A stretch of 64,000 nt of DNA from contig LSRX01000070.1 in assembly GCA_001939145.1 (NCBI GenBank), positions 35,469 through 99,468 on the forward strand, written 5' to 3'. The notes beneath the pieces were generated by a model. That model saw only the letters and a program-made list of their open reading frames with translations. It made no database searches and was not told the DNA's origin. Positions within the stretch are counted from its first letter, which is position 1, and each line of letters starts with the position of its first letter. A program made the translations under genes and the position numbers. Shown here in pieces: positions 1 through 9,673 of this stretch. Source of the DNA: Symbiodinium microadriaticum. Lineage: Eukaryota; Sar; Dinophyceae; Suessiales; Symbiodiniaceae.

Positions 1-591
1 GACTAGACTAGACTAGACTAGACTAGACTAGACTAGACTAGACTAGACTAGAGACTAGACTAGACTAGACTAGACTAGACTAGACTAGACTAGACTAGAC
101 TAGACTAGAGACTAGACTAGACTAGACTAGACTAGACTAGACTAGACTAGACTAGACTAGACTAGAGACTAGACTAGACTAGACTAGACTAGACTAGACT
201 AGACTAGACTAGACTAGACTAGAGACTAGACTAGACTAGACTAGACTAGACTAGACTAGACTAGACTAGACTAGACTAGAGACTAGACTAGACTAGACTA
301 GACTAGACTAGACTAGACTAGACTAGACTAGACTAGAGACTAGACTAGACTAGACTAGACTAGACTAGACTAGACTAGACTAGACTAGACTAGAGACTAG
401 ACTAGACTAGACTAGACTAGACTAGACTAGACTAGACTAGACTAGACTAGACTAGACTAGACTAGACTAGACTAGACTAGACTAGACTAGACTAGACTAG
501 ACTAGACTAGACTAGACTAGACTAGACTAGACTAGACTAGACTAGACTAGACTAGACTAGACTAGACTAGACTAGACTAGACTAGACTAGA
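1..591. repeat. GACTA pentamer satellite with 57-base higher-order unit
   Basis: Perfect GACTA repeats fill the window edge. Up to about 394 an extra GA interrupts every 11 pentamers (at 51, 108, 165, 222, 279, 336 and 393), an exact 57-base period. From 395 to 591 the pentamer runs uninterrupted. The array is open to the left, so its full length is unknown. Confidence 0.97.
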
Positions 592-592
592 N

Positions 593-770
593 ATACTATA
601 CTATACTATACGATACTGTACTATACTATACGATACTGTACTATACTGTACTATACTGTACTATACTGTACTATACTGTACTATACTATACAAAACTGTC
701 CTGTGCTATACTCTACTGTACTGTACTGTACTATGCTATACTGTATCATATCTTATTATACTATATGGTA
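593..770. repeat. TATAC/TGTAC pentamer-type microsatellite
   Basis: Imperfect five-base units (ctata, ctgta, cgata) directly follow a single N at 592. They are related in period but not in sequence to the GACTA array. A shorter relative lies at 5255-5412. Confidence 0.85.
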
Positions 771-859
771 TGGTCTGTGGCACAACGAACCCTACCCCCC
801 CGACGCATCGAAATTTACCCCAAAGCCGGGTCTTAAGGCCTACAGCCCGAACCCGAAAG

Positions 860-1110
860 GTTGAGGGTTTAGGATTTAGGTTTTAGGGTTTAGGTGGCAT
901 GGGGAGTTTTTTCTTGACAGGCCTCGAACTTTTCGGGCATCTCCGGTGATGTGGAGTTTGATGAGACCCCTGGGCTTCAAAGCAATGAGTGCACGGTTTA
1001 GGATTCAGGGTTTAGGTGCTGCGTAAGGGCGACAGAAGACCCATCGTTCGGAGCAATTTCTCGCAGAGGTGCAAAGTAGGAGCTCTACGCTGCTACACCC
1101 CACCTACTCT
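860..1110. other. Degenerate telomere-like spacer
   Basis: This stretch holds TTTAGG/TTTTAGGG-like units at 860-895 and near 1000-1015, and unique sequence between them. I see no supportable exon here. Confidence 0.5.
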
Positions 1111-1184
1111 TGCAACGACAACAACAACAACTACAACAACAACAACTACTACTACTACTACTACGACGACGACGACGACGACGG
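1108..1184. repeat. Trinucleotide repeat (ACA, ACT, ACG blocks)
   Basis: Successive blocks of ACA, CTA and CGA triplets are open in several frames, which produces poly-Thr and poly-Val shadows. I read it as a microsatellite, not protein. Confidence 0.85.
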
Positions 1185-1668
1185 TTGATGATATAGCCAC
1201 GGGGGAGAGCCGTGCCAGAGTGCAGGCTCTACCAGGGGGACAGGGCTTTGGGTCTAGGCGAGAAGGGGAACTTCGCCACAACCCCTAGGTGCAGCAACTG
1301 TCACACAGATGACGCAAACCCCAAGCTCGCCGAGACTTTGTGTTTGTTGACCCTAAACCCTAAACCCTAAACCCTGACGCAACTGACTTGACCCGAGACT
1401 TGGACGACACCAGCGCGTGGTCCGAGAACGAAACGACCTAAAAAAATCCGAGAGCGGCACGCTGAGGGTGGAGCACCTGCGCACCCGTTCTCTGAGGCAA
1501 GTCCTAAAGCTTTGAAACCCCAAAACCTTCAACCCGACACAGTGAAAACAGTGAAAACCATCCAAACCCTAAGCCCCAAATCCCTGATGTAATCTCAAAC
1601 AGCTTACAACCCACAGAGAATCCTAAACCCTCTATCTCAGGAAGGGTGATCGGCTGACGCAATATAAC

Positions 1669-1763
1669 CTGCTCAACATCCAGCAGAATGGGAGCCTTGT
1701 GCTCATTTCCGGGATGAATGGCTTTACCCTGAACCTCAAAGGACCTTATTGGTTGTGTGGCCA
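1669..1763 (-). CDS. Exon of unidentified minus-strand gene
   Basis: The open frame has balanced composition: 31 codons after a two-base start, containing SFEVQGKAIHPGNEHKAPIL and ending LLDVEQ. It ends GAGCAG|GTTATA, a usable donor. Its phase needs one base carried from the exon before, and the candidate exon ending at 3377 on the same strand supplies exactly one. I do not recognise the family. Confidence 0.45.
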
Positions 1764-2196
1764 CTTAAAGGCGTAGGTTTTTCGGGGGTCCAGGTAGGAT
1801 TTGTTTTGGGTTTTGATGATTTGTTTTGGGGCTTGTTTTGGGTGTAAGGGATAAGAACTATAGGGTTTATTGAGGATTTGGATGAAAGGGTTTTCAGGAT
1901 TTAGGGTTCAGGGTTTTGGGCTATGTTTCCGGATGTTGACGCATGGGAGGTTAGGGTTTAGAGTGCAGGGTCTGGCAGAAAGTGCAATCATGTCCTGCTG
2001 ATTCTTCAATTCGAATCCGCATTTCAGGCAGCGCAGATTCACGGGTCACGGGATGCTGGAATCGTTCGCTTTACAGTTTAGACGTTTAGGGTACAGGGTT
2101 TTGGGCTTTCTGTCTTGAGAGCTCCGGACGTTCACAAGGCAACCTCCTTGCTCCCAGTCGGCAAACAACGTCCCTAAACCCTAAACCCCCTTATTT

Positions 2197-2318
2197 GGTC
2201 CCCGTAAAGATCCTTTTAAAGGAACCATAATCCCCCTAAGCCCTACAAAACCCCAAGGTCCCCTTATAGATCCTTTTAAAGGAACCCTAATCCCCTAAAC
2301 CCTACAACACCCCAAGCC
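2197..2318. repeat. 60-base tandem duplication
   Basis: Two adjacent copies share GGTCCCC..TAGATCCTTTTAAAGGAACC. Each contains the palindrome GATCCTTTTAAAGGA-like core, so each can fold, and CCCTAA-like bases join them. It may be a relic of a foldback element. Confidence 0.7.
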
Positions 2319-2402
2319 CCCCCTTTTATGGATCTCGAAGCTTTCGGGCCATTGTTCGCCATTGGAGACTCGGATGGGCAGAGCCGAGAGTTTCGAAAGT
2401 TG

Positions 2403-2575
2403 CGGGTGTTTAGGTTTTAGGGTTTAGGGTTTAGGGTTTAGAGCTCAGAGTTCGAAAGCTCCGGGATCTAGGTTCTTAGGGTTTGGGGTTTAGGGTTAAG
2501 AGTTGAGGGTTTAGGGTCTAGGGTTTAGGGTTTAGAGTTTAGGGTTTAGGGTTAGGGCTAGAAGGGCTGTGAGGT
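2403..2575 (+). repeat. Interstitial TTTAGGG tract, degenerate
   Basis: Many TTTAGGG units are mixed with TTTAGAG, TTAAGAG and GGGTCTA variants on the G-rich strand. It includes the 34-base segment 2441-2474 that recurs after the N at 3107. Confidence 0.85.
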
Positions 2576-2770
2576 TTTGGGTCTTGGGACAGGAGATCAG
2601 AAGCGCATGTCATGGTTGCTTGGTCAATCTTTTCAGCCCTGTGCCTATACATCTATGCACGCTTCGTTACGTGACGTTATATCGGCGCGCACCATGCATG
2701 CTATGTTAGGCTTCCTATAATTATGTTCTTGTTCCTTTTTTGAACCTTGTGGTCCACTCTAGCACTGCAG

Positions 2771-2822
2771 CATTGAAGCCCGAAGCGTTCCGGGCCACGG
2801 CCCCAGGAATGCCACAGAATTG
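2771..2822 (+). CDS. Possible short exon, unidentified
   Basis: It follows a T-rich tract ending ctagcactgcag and reads LKPEAFRATAPGMPQN before a GTGTTG donor. The length and open frame are too short to weigh strongly. The exon does not begin with G, unlike most acceptors here. Confidence 0.25.
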
Positions 2823-3044
2823 GTGTTGGTGGCAGCACCTCGGCAGCTGTTGGGTTCGGGGTGTGTGTAGGGTTTAGATGAAATTAGCGCCTAGGCGTAA
2901 GAATGCTGCGATGATGTGGTTCCGAGTGCATCATACTGTATGGCTTTAGGGTCAAGCTTCGACGTCGAAGGCTTTCCTGCGCTCTCATGCCGTCCCAAGC
3001 TGTTCCAGGTGGCCGAACGACACCATCAACAGCACGACTATAAT

Positions 3045-3055
3045 TGTTACTGCTG

Positions 3056-3090
<35 letters not shown>

Positions 3091-3151
3091 GCTACTACTA
3101 CTACTANGAGCTCAGAGTTCGAAAGCTCCGGGATCTAGGTTGTTACTGCTG

Positions 3152-3186
<35 letters not shown>

Positions 3187-3245
3187 GCTACTACTACTAC
3201 TACTACTACTACTCCTCCTGCTGCTGCTGCTGCGACTGCTACTAC
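3045..3245 (+). repeat. (CTA)n/(CTG)n microsatellite broken by an N and a foreign 34-mer
   Basis: Two CTA arrays, each starting ttgttactgctgctacta, are separated by N at 3107 and the 34 bases 3108-3141. Those bases are identical to 2441-2474. The pattern suggests an unresolved assembly join. Confidence 0.85.
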
Positions 3246-3376
3246 GGCTGCTGCTAGCAGTCCTGCTGTTGCTGCTTTGAAAATCTTCTTCTTGTCGTTA
3301 GCTTGCTTGGTGCCATAATTACGATGATTATGAGATGTCCGAATGAAGCAACTGAGCCTGATTACGGAAAGCCCAC

Positions 3377-3465
3377 CTGATAGTTCAACCATGTTTTGAC
3401 TTAAAATTAACTCTCCAAGCTCTTGCAAGACTCCCCCATGGATCGGCAACACAGGCAGATAGCAC
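3377..3465 (-). CDS. Candidate exon of minus-strand gene
   Basis: The frame reads YLPVLPIHGGVLQEL then GELILSQNMVELS and stops at TATCAG|GTGGGC, a good donor. It ends with one base of a codon, which matches the two-base start of the exon at 1669-1763. The upstream (acceptor) boundary is uncertain. Product not recognised. Confidence 0.35.
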
Positions 3466-3624
3466 AAAAGCCCGAATCACTACCAGTATTACTCCTCCTT
3501 ATCATGCTTATGGTATAATCGACCCGAAAACCCTATCTACACCTTAAGCCCTAAACACCAGAAGCTGGAACCTCCAATCTGTTCGCCCAACTTGGCTTTC
3601 GACAAACTTGCCAGCCGGCCGTCG

Positions 3625-3745
3625 AAACAGCCTAGGGTTTAGAGCTTAGGGCTTCGGGTTTAGGGCTTAGGTAGGGTTTAGCGCTTAGGGTTTAGGCCTT
3701 AGGGTTTGGGGCCTAGGGTTTAGGGCTTAGGGTCTATGGCCTAAG
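3625..3745 (+). repeat. Degenerate TTTAGGG/CTTAGGG tract
   Basis: Alternating TTTAGGG, GCTTAGGG and CTTCGGG units lie on the G-rich strand. CTTAGGG is the main variant. Confidence 0.8.
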
Positions 3746-3956
3746 GCTCAGGCTCTCAATCATCATCCTATTTCTTCGACCCTCTATACGCATTCACCCA
3801 AGTGCACCAAGACAAACGCACAGTTGACGCAGGTCTTCAGCGCTTCCACGAGGAGTTTCGCCTTTAAGCAGACGCCGGTGCCGTGGTTTGTTTTAGGAGC
3901 TTCTGTGTTGTCATCGTTGCTTCACGGCAGGGTCGGTGCGGGGTTGTCGTGTCTGT

Positions 3957-3987
<31 letters not shown>

Positions 3988-4098
3988 GTTGGTGGGTGGG
4001 TTACCCCAGCCCACTTACAGGCTTATGTAGGTCCTTAATTAGTTCTCAGGGTTTGGAATTATGGCTTTGGGGTTTGAATCTTTGAAGTTTGGGTACTT

Positions 4099-4359
4099 CC
4101 TGTAAACGTACCCACAGCCAAGTACAACTCCGATACGCTGCAATCGCTTCTTGTTGCACTCGTAGTGAGTTCAATGCCTGAAACAGCAGCTAAGAGGATA
4201 TGCGAGATGCGAGTGCAATATCTCATCTAGCTCTTGCTGAACATGCAAGGTCCGTTTCAATGTCAGAAGGAAGATCTTCGTAGTTTTGCTCTACAGTTGG
4301 GTCGCTTGTCTCTGAAGCATTCAATTCATGAATCTATTCTTGGTGAAAGTATTGTCTAG
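4099..4359 (+). pseudogene. Coding remnant with in-frame TAG, unidentified
   Basis: One frame stays open for 86 codons with good amino-acid texture (for example SLLVALVVSSMPETAAKRI, later EDLRSFALQLGRLSLKHSI), except for TAG at 4228-4230. A second TAG ends it at 4357. An acceptor at cccacag (4116) could start the exon. It could be a decayed exon, a readthrough site, or two exons with the stop inside an intron. The protein family is not recognised. Confidence 0.45.
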
Positions 4360-4797
4360 CAGCCGTCAGGCAGGTCTGAACATGCTATTCGTGTCTCTCT
4401 CACCGTTTGTCCTGTCGTCTGTTTGGCTCATCCATGCTTTTATTTCTGTCGTTTCGTTTCGCTAATCCCGTCTTCCGCCCTTCGTGACCTGTGCGGTAAA
4501 CAGCTCATAGTGCTGAGGTGTGGATGGACGGTAACCGTTCGGAAGAGCCAACACACCTCTTCGATTGCGACCCAGGCAGGGTTCACAGAAGTTCCCAGAA
4601 ACCCCCAAAAGCCCCCAAAAAGCCCCAAAAAACCGCCACCTGAAGCAAAGGGACGACAAAGGTATAAACCGGGGAGAAGGAAGAGCTCTTGCAGTGAATC
4701 TCTAAGCTTCCGTCCAGGTCATTAAGAATCCTAACGAGGCCGACGCCCCTCGCCAACAATCGCGTCGCCGTGCCTGCGATTCCGACGCGCTCGCACC

Positions 4798-4911
4798 CAA
4801 TATAAGGGCTTTGAGAGTTGGAATAGGGCTTTGGGGTATGTCCTACTACTATAATCATTATAACAAGGAGCCCCAGAATAGTATGGATAATTCTATAGGC
4901 CCCTATGTCCG
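4798..4911 (-). mobile_element. HpE foldback element (minus orientation)
   Basis: The ends are inverted relatives of AATATARGGGCC. Read on the minus strand it has the family core atccatactattct, then ggctccttgttataatgattatagta. It sits 13 bases past the inferred donor of the minus exon at 4925-5037, so it is probably intronic. Non-autonomous; no transposase. Confidence 0.75.
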
Positions 4912-4924
4912 ACATTGTGATGAC

Positions 4925-5037
4925 CTTAGCAAAAAAGCCAAGAGAGGCAGAAGCAACGAGTGCATGGATCAATGCCATCCATGTCGCGCTCAATACAGAC
5001 GCCTTGGAGATAGTGTCCGGTATTTCCTTGTAGCTTG
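4925..5037 (-). CDS. Exon with a hydrophobic stretch, minus strand
   Basis: An acceptor after gcttgggcag and a donor GCTAAG|GTCATC bracket a fully open 37-codon frame. It includes SYKEIPDTISKASVLSATWM and ends ASASLGFFAK. The second half, rich in Ala/Leu/Ile, could be membrane-embedded. It is likely upstream of the minus exons near 3.4 and 1.7 kb. Family unknown. Confidence 0.45.
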
Positions 5038-5254
5038 CTGCCCAAGCCCGTAACAAGTGCAAGAAGCTAAAAGCCTAAACCCTAAGCCCTAAACTCCCGT
5101 AAATCCCAGCTTGGACCCTGGCACGTGTCAGGCTTCTACCAGGAGGACGACTCCAAGCTATGCAGGAAATGCCCTCGTGGGATGCAGTGCGCTGGAGGTG
5201 TCCACGGCCTGTCAGGGTAATACCTTACCCTGTCTTACCTCTCCTTATGCTGAA

Positions 5255-5412
5255 CTAGACTTACTACACCATACTATACCAACCTATGCTATACTATATT
5301 TACTACACCATGCTATGCTATACTATACTGTACTAATACTGTACTAGTATTACACTATACTATACTATAGTATAATACTATACCATGTCATGCTATGCTA
5401 TACTATACTGCA
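5255..5412. repeat. CTATA/TACAC pentamer-like repeat
   Basis: Imperfect ctata, ctaca and ccatg units, resembling the array at 593-770. Confidence 0.7.
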
Positions 5413-5440
5413 CCGTCTATACATCTCATACAGCAACAAA

Positions 5441-5531
5441 AGGCTCTGAACCAGAAATCCTGTCTGTCCCTGAATGCCAGGATTCGACACTTTTCAGCCC
5501 TGTCGACCAGGCCAGGACAGTCGTGGACAGG
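5441..5531 (+). CDS. Possible exon upstream of the cysteine-rich gene
   Basis: The frame reads EPEILSVPECQDSTLFSPVD with more open codons after it. The region just before HpB at 5547 is otherwise unique. A second frame is also open, so frame and borders are tentative. Confidence 0.22.
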
Positions 5532-5546
5532 GGAAAGGGTTAAATA

Positions 5547-5648
5547 CGGTTGATGAGATAAATCCTGCATTACCTTGAGGACCCTAAACTATGGGAATTG
5601 TGGTATAGTCCTTGTTTTGGGTAATGCAGGATTTATATCATCAACAGT
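5547..5648 (+). mobile_element. HpB foldback element, copy 1
   Basis: Terminal inverted repeats are about 28 bases (GGTTGATGAGATAAATCCTG against its partner ending atatcatcaac), flanked by TA. The core carries ACCTTGAGGACCCTAAACTA and a partly palindromic middle. It lies 18 bases before the acceptor of the exon at 5667. Confidence 0.85.
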
Positions 5649-5666
5649 ACCACTGAGCATCTGCAG

Positions 5667-5735
5667 GACAGACTCGTAGTAGTTCTTTCGTGAACCCCGA
5701 GCGTCTGGCGGGGTTTATGCGTGTGCCGCTTCGTC
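5667..5735 (+). CDS. Exon leading into cysteine-rich protein
   Basis: It follows gcatctgcag and starts with G. It reads SSSFVNPERLAGFMRVPLR and ends at C|GTGTAA, leaving one base. The next exon starts with two bases, so the phases agree. A GTAAGG donor two bases on is stronger but would break phase. The intron between (5736-5857) ends in telomere-like DNA. Confidence 0.4.
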
Positions 5736-5857
5736 GTGTAAGGTTCTGCTTCCCTGCCGTCAGCATCTGACATCTGTCAACCTTAGACAAGTCCTGCAAG
5801 CCGCAAATCCTAAACCCGAAGCCAAAGCCCCGAACCCTAAATCCTAAACCCTAAAAG

Positions 5858-5925
5858 GCTTGAAAGTTTCGCCAGGAACCTTCGCCAACACAACGGGCAT
5901 GCAGAAGTGCATGCCATGTCCGAAG
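5858..5925 (+). CDS. Cysteine-rich exon, GCC2/GCC3 (ephrin-receptor-like) type
   Basis: The frame contains SPGTFANTTGMQKCMPCPK, with the C-x2-C-P end and preceding G-T-F/T-G pattern of GCC2/GCC3-type surface-protein repeats, a family that is abundant in alveolate algae. The acceptor is CCCTAAAAG|G, so the intron's 3' end is itself a telomere-like unit. The donor would be AAG|GCCTCT, a GC donor. Such proteins are usually secreted or membrane anchored. Ligand and role cannot be inferred. Confidence 0.5.
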
Positions 5926-6059
5926 GCCTCTCGTGTGTTGTGTCGATGCAACTCCATTGGCAGAGTCTGGGGATGTTCGGTGCCAAGCCACAGGACGAAG
6001 CCTCGCCATCTGCTAATGTCTAGCAACTAAGCAAATCAGATCAATAAACGCAGAATTGA

Positions 6060-6205
6060 GCAAATACAGCATGCATACATATATATATATATACACATAC
6101 ACATATACACATAGATACATATACATATACAGATACATACATACATACATACATACATACATACATACATACATACATCCATGCATACATACATACATAC
6201 ATACA

Positions 6206-6251
<46 letters not shown>

Positions 6252-6300
6252 CATATATTTATGTACATTTATTTCTTTATTGTGTGTGTGTGTGTGCATG
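6060..6300. repeat. (ATACAT)n / (CATA)n / (AT)n microsatellite
   Basis: A long AT-rich array with CATA tetramers at 6131-6230, then (TA)n and (GT)n. It is open in every frame as Tyr/Ile/His/Met/Cys shadows with no protein meaning. Confidence 0.95.
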
Positions 6301-6590
6301 TGTGCCTTTCCTGCCTTGACCTGCATTGGCGTTATTGCTCTTATTGGGACCTTCCTTGGTTTTGGGCTCCTAGGCCCCTCAACCCTTGGGACCAGTCATG
6401 GTCTTGGGATTCTTTGGGTGTGCGAGTACAGAGATCCCCCCCCAATGTTTTGGGGATGTGGGGGGGCGCCTATAAGATTGGGGGGGAGTCTCATGGTTTC
6501 GCGACTCTGGGGGTGCGAAAGTGCATTGGTTTTATTGGGACCTTGGATGGTTTTGGGCTCCGAATCCCTTCAAAACAATGGGGACCTCGC
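6300..6590 (+). repeat. Diverged tandem pair rich in TTTTGGG and GGGACCTT
   Basis: The phrase from tattgggaccttcc to gggctcc (about 6342-6370) recurs at 6533-6562 as attgggaccttgg to gggctcc. This marks a degenerate repeat of about 190 bases before the exon at 6593. Confidence 0.6.
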
Positions 6591-6592
6591 AG

Positions 6593-6754
6593 CGCTTTCA
6601 CGCCCAAAAAGTTCAAGTGGCATACTCGTACGAACAGAGTTATTCTGAGACGAAAGCCGACTACACACCACTTCTTTATGGTGTTGGAGACTGCTACATG
6701 TCCTCAACCGCCTCCGCGGACCAACAGGCCGAGCATAAGATCAGAAATCAGCAT
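6593..6754 (+). CDS. 54-codon exon, unidentified
   Basis: It follows gacctcgcag and runs open in phase 0 to CAT|GTAAAT. It contains AQKVQVAYSYEQSYSETKAD and GVGDCYMSSTASADQQAEHK. Composition is balanced and unlike the flanking repeats. Both phases are 0, compatible with the GC-donor end of the exon at 5925, so it may belong to the same gene, but it has only one Cys. Confidence 0.45.
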
Positions 6755-6904
6755 GTAAATCCTAACAAATCTTACGAAACCCGAAAGCGCCATAGAGACC
6801 CCTTCTAGAACCTTGTTTCAATTCCTTAAGGGAACCCGTTGGATGCAATCCTTAAAGTCACACCTGCAGCCTAAGCCTTACCCGAATCCTACACCCGAAA
6901 CCAC

Positions 6905-7235
6905 GGTTCAGGGCTTAGGGTTTAGGGTTCTGGGGTTTAGGGTTTCCAAACCTTCCAACCGTGGGTTTAGGGTTGAGGGGTTTAGGGCTTCGGGTTTAGA
7001 GCTTGCCCCGAACCTTGAGCCCGAAGAAAGAGAACGGAGCGCTAGCACAAACGCACAGCCGAAACAAGAAACCCGAGACCCGTAGGCTAAACGCTAAACC
7101 CTGGACCCCGGAACCCTAAACCCCAAACCCTAAACCTCACCCCTAAACCCCCAAACACCTAAACCCCTAAACCCAAACCCTAAAGCCTAAACCCCTAAGC
7201 CCCAAATGCTAAACCCCTAGGCCCCAAACGCTAAG
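6905..7235. repeat. Telomere-like blocks switching strand
   Basis: G-rich TTTAGGG/TTCGGG units to about 7005 give way to C-rich CCCTAAA, CCCCTAA and CCCAAAC units from 7085. The orientation switch lies within about 80 bases. Confidence 0.85.
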
Positions 7236-7319
7236 CCCTGAAGCCAAATTGAGCTCCGCAGGGCTGGTTTGCCCCAGACGCGGGTTCTGCGCAATGAGCC
7301 TCGGTGGGATCCTTCCATT

Positions 7320-7350
7320 CTATAGGGTTTAGGGTTTAGGGTTTAGGGAT
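7320..7350 (+). repeat. Short perfect TTTAGGG run
   Basis: Three consecutive perfect units sit within unique sequence. Confidence 0.8.
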
Positions 7351-7537
7351 TCCGACGAGTGATGAGAAAAATCTTTCAAGACTTTGAGGAATGCTGGGAA
7401 GGAGGGTGTAATCTTATCCTTTTAGGGGCGCTTTTGAGACCTCACGCCCCGAAGCTTGAACCCTAAACTCTGAGCTCTCGAACCCTGAAGTTCCTGAACC
7501 CTAAACCCGGAATCCTGAAGGCCAACTGCACGTCGAA

Positions 7538-7615
7538 CAGCCCTAAACCCCAAACCCTAAACCCTAAACCCCTAAACCCTAAACCCTAAACCCCTAAACC
7601 CTAAACCCTAAACTG
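7538..7615 (-). repeat. CCCTAAA / CCCCTAAA tract
   Basis: About ten C-strand units, alternating seven and eight bases long, are flanked on both sides by the word actgcacgtcgaa. Confidence 0.9.
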
Positions 7616-7735
7616 CACGTCGAATTTGCCCCCGGATGCCGAGGCAGTGCATGCCGCCCGGGCAGCGAAGCGCCTGACACAGGCTTCACCGCCGGGGAAG
7701 CATAGAACGCTGGATCTTTCAAGCCATGTTCCCAC

Positions 7736-7806
7736 ATGGTTTAGGGTTTAGGGGTTTAGGGTTTAGGGTTTAGGGTCCCACATGGTTTAGGGGTTTAGGG
7801 TTTCCC
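7736..7806 (+). repeat. TTTAGGG tract flanked by CCCACATGG repeats
   Basis: TTTAGGG and TTTAGGGG units lie between two copies of tcccacatggtttagg. Confidence 0.85.
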
Positions 7807-7957
7807 ACTGTGGTGCAAAACTCAAGCTCTGAAACTCTTGCAGAAAAAGCCCGATTTCTTCGTCGAAGCCGGCAATCCCAACCCCAAACTACCAAAACTT
7901 CTAGAACATCACCCCATCCAACTACTCAGCTGTATCACTAAACCTTTTGCTGTGCAG

Positions 7958-8110
7958 ATTGGTGCTGCCATTCTTGAATATGATGATGAAGCGGACAACA
8001 TAGTATTTCGTCCGTTATACCCAATGCAGGAAACTGAAATGCATTTTCCGAGGTATTTTGACGTGGACAGTCTTGATAATAGACGTTTGTTGCTGCGACG
8101 ACGCTCATGA
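7958..8110 (+). CDS. Exon, unidentified acidic protein segment
   Basis: A pyrimidine-rich acceptor (ccttttgctgtgcag) precedes a 50-codon open frame with ILEYDDEADNIVFRPLYPMQ and later HFPRYFDVDSLDN. It may end earlier, at CCGAG|GTATTT near 8053, or run to TGA at 8108. Family not recognised. Confidence 0.45.
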   Translation: MGAAILEYDDEADNIVFRPLYPMQETEMHFPRYFDVDSLDNRRLLLRRRS

Positions 8111-8139
8111 TCAAAATGGTGATGCGTCTAAGAATGATA

Positions 8140-8290
8140 AAGATGATGACAGCGAAGCTGAGAATGAGGACGAGGAGGAGGAGCGGGAGGAGGACGAAGG
8201 TGCGTACTGTGACGACGACAAGGAAGACCTCGATGACGGATTGAATGCCACTGCCTCTACCACGGCTACCGGCCGCGCCACCACCACCTA
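8140..8290 (+). repeat. GA-rich low-complexity tract
   Basis: GAGGAC/GAGGAG-like triplets give a strongly acidic frame (Asp/Glu rich). It could be coding for an acidic linker, but nothing outside composition supports that. Confidence 0.5.
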
Positions 8291-8420
8291 ACACTGCAAC
8301 TACCACACGACGACCACGACCACGACAGGCACGACGACCACGGCTATGACCGCAACGACTGAGGCGACAACGACTTCTAGTACCGCCACCACGCGACTGC
8401 TACTGGCGACAAGCGACAAG

Positions 8421-8436
8421 CTACTGTTGTTGTTGT

Positions 8437-8520
<84 letters not shown>

Positions 8521-8535
8521 AACTACAACTCCTGC
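8421..8535 (+). repeat. (TTG)n(CTG)n(CTA)n microsatellite
   Basis: Three successive trinucleotide blocks, open as poly-Leu on plus and poly-Val on minus. Confidence 0.93.
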
Positions 8536-8596
8536 TCCTGCAGCTATTTCATGGCCACAACGCAATAGGTGCAGACTCGCTTGTTGATGCTTGCAG

Positions 8597-8649
8597 GAAT
8601 GCAGGAGTGCCGGAAGTGCCCTCGTGGCCGGTATATGCCTTTCCCTGAG
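8597..8649 (+). CDS. Cysteine-rich exon, GCC2/GCC3 type
   Basis: The acceptor gatgcttgcag|G precedes a frame reading ECRKCPRGRYMPFPE, a C-x2-C-P-x-G-x-Y signature. It ends with a GC donor after CCTGAG, in phase 0. The next candidate exon (8835) begins in phase 0. Confidence 0.5.
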
Positions 8650-8834
8650 GCGCGGTTTTTGGGGAAGGGTTTGGGTCGGGCTTAGTGTGTGGTTGGGCCC
8701 CAACATCGCAGACCCATCTCAGCACTCCTAAAGCCCAAGCCCTAACACCTACAGCCTAAACTCTGAAGCCTGAACCCCAAAGTTTAATCCGTAAAGCCCT
8801 AAATTCGGTGGTGCTACCCGGTCTGGCACTCGAG

Positions 8835-8886
8835 CCTCCTGCCAACGACCGGGGCACATGGACCCCTTGTCGCCAGTGCAACAATG
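8835..8886 (+). CDS. Cysteine-rich exon
   Basis: The frame reads ANDRGTWTPCRQCNN and stops one base into a Gly codon at a GC donor (aatg|gcac). The acceptor cactcgag is weak. The case rests on phase: it accepts phase 0 from 8649 and passes one base to 11395. Confidence 0.35.
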
Positions 8887-9317
8887 GCACATTACAGTGA
8901 TCTGCTTGTCAAAACCTGGACTACTATGCTTCTAGTTTAACCAAAGACCCTAGTCCAATTCGTAAGGCCCCATGTATTATCCAAAGCCACGGGAGGGTGT
9001 GCAATGCCTGGCCTGCTTGAAGCTGCTTGGCAAGACGAGGTTGTCGGTGGTATCCTGGCATGGGCCCTGTAGTTGATGAAAGGAACCGGACCTGATGCTC
9101 TGGGCTTCTGCTTAACAGGTGTTTGGGTATTGTGGCAGGCACCAAGAGTCAGGGCCAGCGGAGTGCTTTTCTCGCTAAGCTCTAGATCCTAAGGCCTTTC
9201 GGATGGCAGCACAATTCATGCTCTTCAGCTAGTCCCGCGGCTGTTTGTCGCCCGTGCTGCCGGTACGCTTGTCAGTCGCAATTTCGTTGCTGTCGCTATC
9301 TGTCGCTGTTCTCATAA

Positions 9318-9341
9318 AGATGCATATATATATATATATCT

Positions 9342-9383
<42 letters not shown>

Positions 9384-9633
9384 CATGTACATACACACAC
9401 GCATATACATACACACACATATATATATATATTTATACACATATATATATATATATATGTATGTATATATATATATATGTGTATATATATATATACATAT
9501 TTTATACATATACACATACCATACGCATACATATACATATGCAGATACAGATACGCATGCAGGCATTCATACATACGCATATACATACACATATACATAT
9601 ACATATACAAATGCAGAAGCATATCCACATTCG

Positions 9634-9673
<40 letters not shown>

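Noticed and set aside
6013-6326. Frames rich in Met-Tyr-Val-Cys
   Set aside because: CATA/ATGT microsatellite shadows.
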